DNA from: Nymphaea colorata
Taxonomy: Eukaryota > Streptophyta > Magnoliopsida > Nymphaeales > Nymphaeaceae
Assembly (NCBI RefSeq): GCF_008831285.2
Contig: NC_045145.1
Coordinates: 12,772,802 to 12,836,801 of the forward strand
DNA: 64,000 nt
Direction of reading: 5' to 3'
Below, in pieces: positions 60,092-64,000 of the stretch (position 1 is its first letter; every line of letters starts with the position of its first letter). The notes under the pieces are model-generated. The model searched no databases. It had not been told where the DNA came from and was given only the letters and a program-made list of their open reading frames with translations. Position numbers and translations under genes: made by a program.

Positions 60092-63000
60092 GTTTAGTCT
60101 GCTTTCGACTGTTGATCCTGCAGTTTTTTCCTTCCGGGTCACAACTATCTTCTTTGCCCTGAAGTTTGTTAACATACTTCTGGAGATCTAACAAATTTTG
60201 ATGATACATGCCTTAAAACTTCATTGGACGGCTGGGGAGAGAAAAAGGATGGTAAAAGAGATGTTATAATGGTGCTTCTTCCAGTCTTCTGGAAATTTAA
60301 CAGTTTCCGTCAACTGGGCTGCAAATTGTAGCACTTGTAATTGCAAAATATGTGGTAAATTCATTTCTTTGTGCCTTTTTTTCCCATTGGGAGAGATTGG
60401 TCACAAGGTCCTCATTGATTCTGTACTAAACCTGACTCAGCGAATGGTGATATAGTGAATACAAGTCTCTGGTTTCTTTCTTTTTTTCAATCAAGAGAAA
60501 TGTTATTTTTCTTTTTTTCAATCAAGAGAAATGTTATTTTCTTCTCTTTTCATTTTTCTATGTGCTTTTCCAATCCAGGCCTCATTTTGTGCACCCTGTT
60601 GTTCCCAAAGTTTGAGTTGGACTAACTTTCCTGCACGCACACACACACACAGTGTGAGTGAGAGAGAGAGAAATTGAAAGTGCTAACACAAACTTGCTTC
60701 TTGTTGAATATTGAAATTATGCATAAACCTTTTCAAAACGACATCACAGTTGATCAAAATTTCATCTGATTGAAAAGGGGTGTTCCATTTCGATCCAGCT
60801 TATTAAGCTAGTTCAGTAGAAAAATAAAGTAAAGAAACAAAAGGAAATCTGTTTAGCTTATTTATGGCTTTATCTTAGTTGAAATTTGCTTTTATCTTCT
60901 TAGCTAATAGATTTGTGAGAAAAAAACTAGCAAACTCACGCCTTTTGAGCGAAGAAGCAAAGAATCATCCTTTAATGACAAGTTAGTATTTTACTGGCGT
61001 TGGATTTTAACAATCAGAAAGAAACAGTTTCAACCATCCGATTCTCGGAAAATTGTAGTAATTAAGTGGGAAATGTAAGTAAGCAAGTGCACTAAATTGC
61101 TCAAAGGAGATTACGTGTCCCATGGAGGGTTTCCTTTTTTATTTTCTGAAAAATTACATAAGAATTCCAACCTTTCTCATTTTCCTAATACATGCCCAAC
61201 TTATTCAATTGACTAACATTTACAAGTCATTATCAAGTACGTGCTTTTAGTTATCATCGTCCACTTAACCGCAACCAATTGATCATGATTTAGTTAGGTA
61301 AAATGAATTTTCACCCTCGAGATAGCTTATACATTTCTTTCATTTACATATTTCCTTTATAGTTTTTACAAATTTTATAGTTTTTCTTAAACCAAATTTT
61401 CAGCCTGTTTGTAACTAACCACTCTTCCAAACTCTAGATATTCTAGGGGAGCAAAAGCTTGAAAACTTACCACATAAAAAAGAGGCTCGAAGGGTCCCTC
61501 ATTCCACTGCCCTTGGGGTTTTGGGCTACGTTGGAACTTCGACATCAATTGGAGTGTCACGGTCCACTGTTTACAATTCAGGGGAGTAGCACCAATAAGA
61601 ATTGAATTAACAATGTATCTTCTACGAGACCGTATGCTCAACAAGCTATCCTTATACCCTTTGGGGCCCCAAATTCTACACGTTCAAAATCAAACTCCCT
61701 CTCTCTCTCTCTCTCTCGTGGGTTTGAACCCCATTGGACTTATAAAAGAATGTATGACAGGCAGGGAGGGGTAGAGGTAGGTGTGAGCTACTTGTGAGAA
61801 ATTGCCCACACGGATTCCAAAAAGCATCTAATTTATATATTGATATTTCTTTGGAATTTTTCTCATTTACATATTGGTGCCCCTTAAAATTTAAAAACTT
61901 AGTACCCCTTAGCTAGAATGTTTTGGCTCCCCCCATGACAGGTCAATCCCAGCATGGGTAAGTGACCCACCTCATGAGTGGTTGTAGAGGGACCAGGTCT
62001 CTCACTTCAAGAGTTGTTTTTTTTTTTGCTTTAAAAAGTAAGAATTCTCTCTCTCTCTCCCTATATACATACACATATAAGGAAACAAATAGATGAGGTT
62101 GTAAATTGACTTATTCTTTCATAGCCAACAACAATCTAAAGAAATCTGACCCACTGTTTCATGTCCATTCCGGAAATGGGAACGGATTGATATGTTACCT
62201 AACTATATAATAGTACACTTTGTTGTTGTGTATCTTTCACTAAGTTAAAAACCCATTTGATCCACCCAACAGATAAAGGAAAATTAAAGAGTAGGAGGGG
62301 TGCATAATGTGATCCCCTTAAGAGAGATCCCCACAATGGGAGTCCAATGGAATAATAATGCATCCCTTCTTGCTTTTCCAACCAACGATTTAGAAATCAA
62401 AAGGCTGCCTTTTGATCTTGCTTTTAACCCTAAAGCATGACCTTGTTGCTTGTTGTATAGACAATATATCTATAAAAGTGGATGTGGATCACTGAAAAAG
62501 AGACGGCACATCAAATTGAAATGAAGGAAAGGGACTATTGGGCATTCCAATCTTCTATTTTAAAATGGGTGTAAGGGGAAAAAGGAAAACAACTTTTCTT
62601 TAGGTCTCAAATATTCTATGAGAGATTTTGATTCCCCCTAGGAGAGAAAGACCAAGAATCCTTGAAATTAAGAAAATCATTACCTTGTGGTGTACAAATC
62701 ATTTGGGGGTAAAGCTTTTGGGAATAAGATCCATCATCCATGATGCTCATTATTATTATTGTTTTTTAAGGATAAATCAGTTATTAAATTTCTCCCATGG
62801 CTCAAGTGGTACCTCCATGATCAATGGATTATGGTAGGGAAGCTTGCAAGGCATTATATAATCGACCACTCTTAAACACCACAAGGACTTTTCTTCTTGA
62901 GAAAGGCAATGATCATCACTGGACCACTGACTTTCTATCCTTCTCATAAATCCTTAACTTTGCTCTTCTCAATTCTCTATTTTCCCCTACTTTTTCTAAG

Positions 63001-64000
63001 GCAGGGAAATCAAGTTTTCATTGGCCATAACAAGGATAATGTGAGCCCATCTGGTCTTACAGCAGACTTTCACCTTCAAAACCCTGGAAGATTGCTATGG
63101 AGGGAAGTAAATTTTCACATTTTATCTATGTCACATAAGTGCGGGTACAAGTATTATATGATATAACCATTTCGCATCATATGTCAGTCAAGGTCCTTGT
63201 TGGTAAAACCCTGCTTAAGATTACAGTAAAACCTTTGATTGTATCAACTTCAGTCGCAATTCTGTTTCATGGAGTGTTTAGAGGTTACGACTTGGGATAG
63301 TTGTGGTTCTCCTCTCTTTGTGCTCTCAAAAAGATGTGGTTGTAAAGTGTCACTGTGCTTCACTCAAATTTATAATGCACCTTATCTTACTCGATAGATA
63401 AAATTTTGTTGGATGATGTACCTTTCCAACGGACAAAAGGTATCCAATAATACTTAAAACACCATAGTTAAAGATCATTGTTTATTTTTTCACAATCTCA
63501 ATTCAATCCAAAACCTCTACTTATATGTAAATAAGCAATAACCAGATACATGTGTATATTTAAATGAAATATGAAAGAAGGTACTTTTCCATTCATTATT
63601 TTCCTTTTGCTTTCCCTCCATCGAAACAAGGCGTAAGACTATATTTGTTGGGTGAAGGAGAAGAAAACATGGGGATTAAGCTGGTAATTAACGATATATG
63701 CCAAAACCGATCAAAGTAATTAAGGGGGTGTTTGATAGCATGACAACAAGTTTCAATATATATTTTCCATGTTGTACATGGTTGAAAGATTTCAGGAAAA
63801 ATAGTTGGACCCTCATATACCGTACGGCACAATTTTCTTCTCAAGTTTCAACCTTTTGCAATCACAGTAGTATTGAATTTTTTCTGTCGCATTTGATTTA
63901 CAGAACCCAATTAATGTTTTCCAGGGTTACCTTTGTAGGAAATCTCCGCAAACAACGACCCTTCATCATGCTCGGAAGGGCATAGCTCAAACGAGCGGAC
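60092..64000. other. 3' flank of the carrier gene; no gene recognised
   Basis: The first few hundred bases are probably the carrier 3' UTR. Small microsatellites occur at about 60640-60670 (CA then GA) and 61699-61718 (CT). At 63723 GGGGGTGTTTGATAGCATG after TTAA resembles a PIF/Harbinger-type left end, whose partner would lie beyond the window. No coding exon recognised on either strand. Confidence 0.5.
60480..60541. repeat. 31-bp tandem duplication
   Basis: Two identical copies, in direct tandem, of a unit containing TTTTTTTCAATCAAGAGAAA then TGTTATTTT, period 31. It lies about 400 bases past the carrier stop codon and may be in its 3' UTR. Confidence 0.93.

Noticed and set aside
63723-63745. 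GGGGGTGTTTGATAGCATG as a Harbinger-type end
   Set aside because: The partner end is not in the window, so it is noted only as a possibility.

Overview
The window is nuclear DNA of a flowering plant. Evidence: GT-AG introns in genes of plant type, three recognisable single-copy eukaryotic genes all on the + strand, AT-rich long introns, Ty1/copia and Ty3/gypsy retrotransposons, hAT and Tourist-type MITEs, and (TA)n and (CT)n microsatellites. The species cannot be named from the sequence. The long, transposon-filled introns suggest a woody or early-diverging angiosperm with a fairly large genome (inference).

Layout. 1-1277: no gene seen. 1283-6605: a complete, recently inserted Ty1/copia element with 287-bp LTRs differing at about two sites, an ATCTC target duplication, and one gag-pol frame broken by three stop codons. 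6.6-18.2 kb: no protein gene recognised. It holds diverged tandem repeats, a Tourist-like MITE (9580-9921), two hAT MITEs (13124-14037 and 17631-17956), an inverted repeat pair, and a possible 5' leader exon near 10.4-10.7 kb. 18245-20419: ALG13 in three exons, 178 codons. 20.4-25.8 kb: intergenic, with a 177-bp hAT MITE flanked by a perfect 8-bp duplication. 25821-30818: an old, decayed copia element on the - strand.

32850-45732: a two-exon gene for a GET2/CAML-like ER membrane protein, 302 codons. Its 12-kb intron is a transposon graveyard: a broken Myb/SANT-like gene, a broken hAT transposase, pieces of a chromovirus-type Ty3/gypsy element, and several related hAT-type elements, one of which carries a perfect CTTGCAAG duplication inside the gypsy relic. 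48765-60091: a six-exon mitochondrial carrier gene (SLC25A44-like, 319 codons). Its introns hold a copia relic, another hAT-type element and a foldback of about 105-bp arms. 60.1-64 kb: no gene recognised.

The three genes have unrelated housekeeping roles: N-glycan precursor assembly at the ER, tail-anchored protein insertion at the ER, and metabolite import into mitochondria. Nothing suggests joint regulation. For all three, splice sites and codon phases close exactly. The clearest biology here is the layered history of transposons, in particular a hAT-type family whose right ends share a motif preceded by TA-rich DNA, which may be the source of some (TA)n microsatellites. I saw no undescribed enzyme system.
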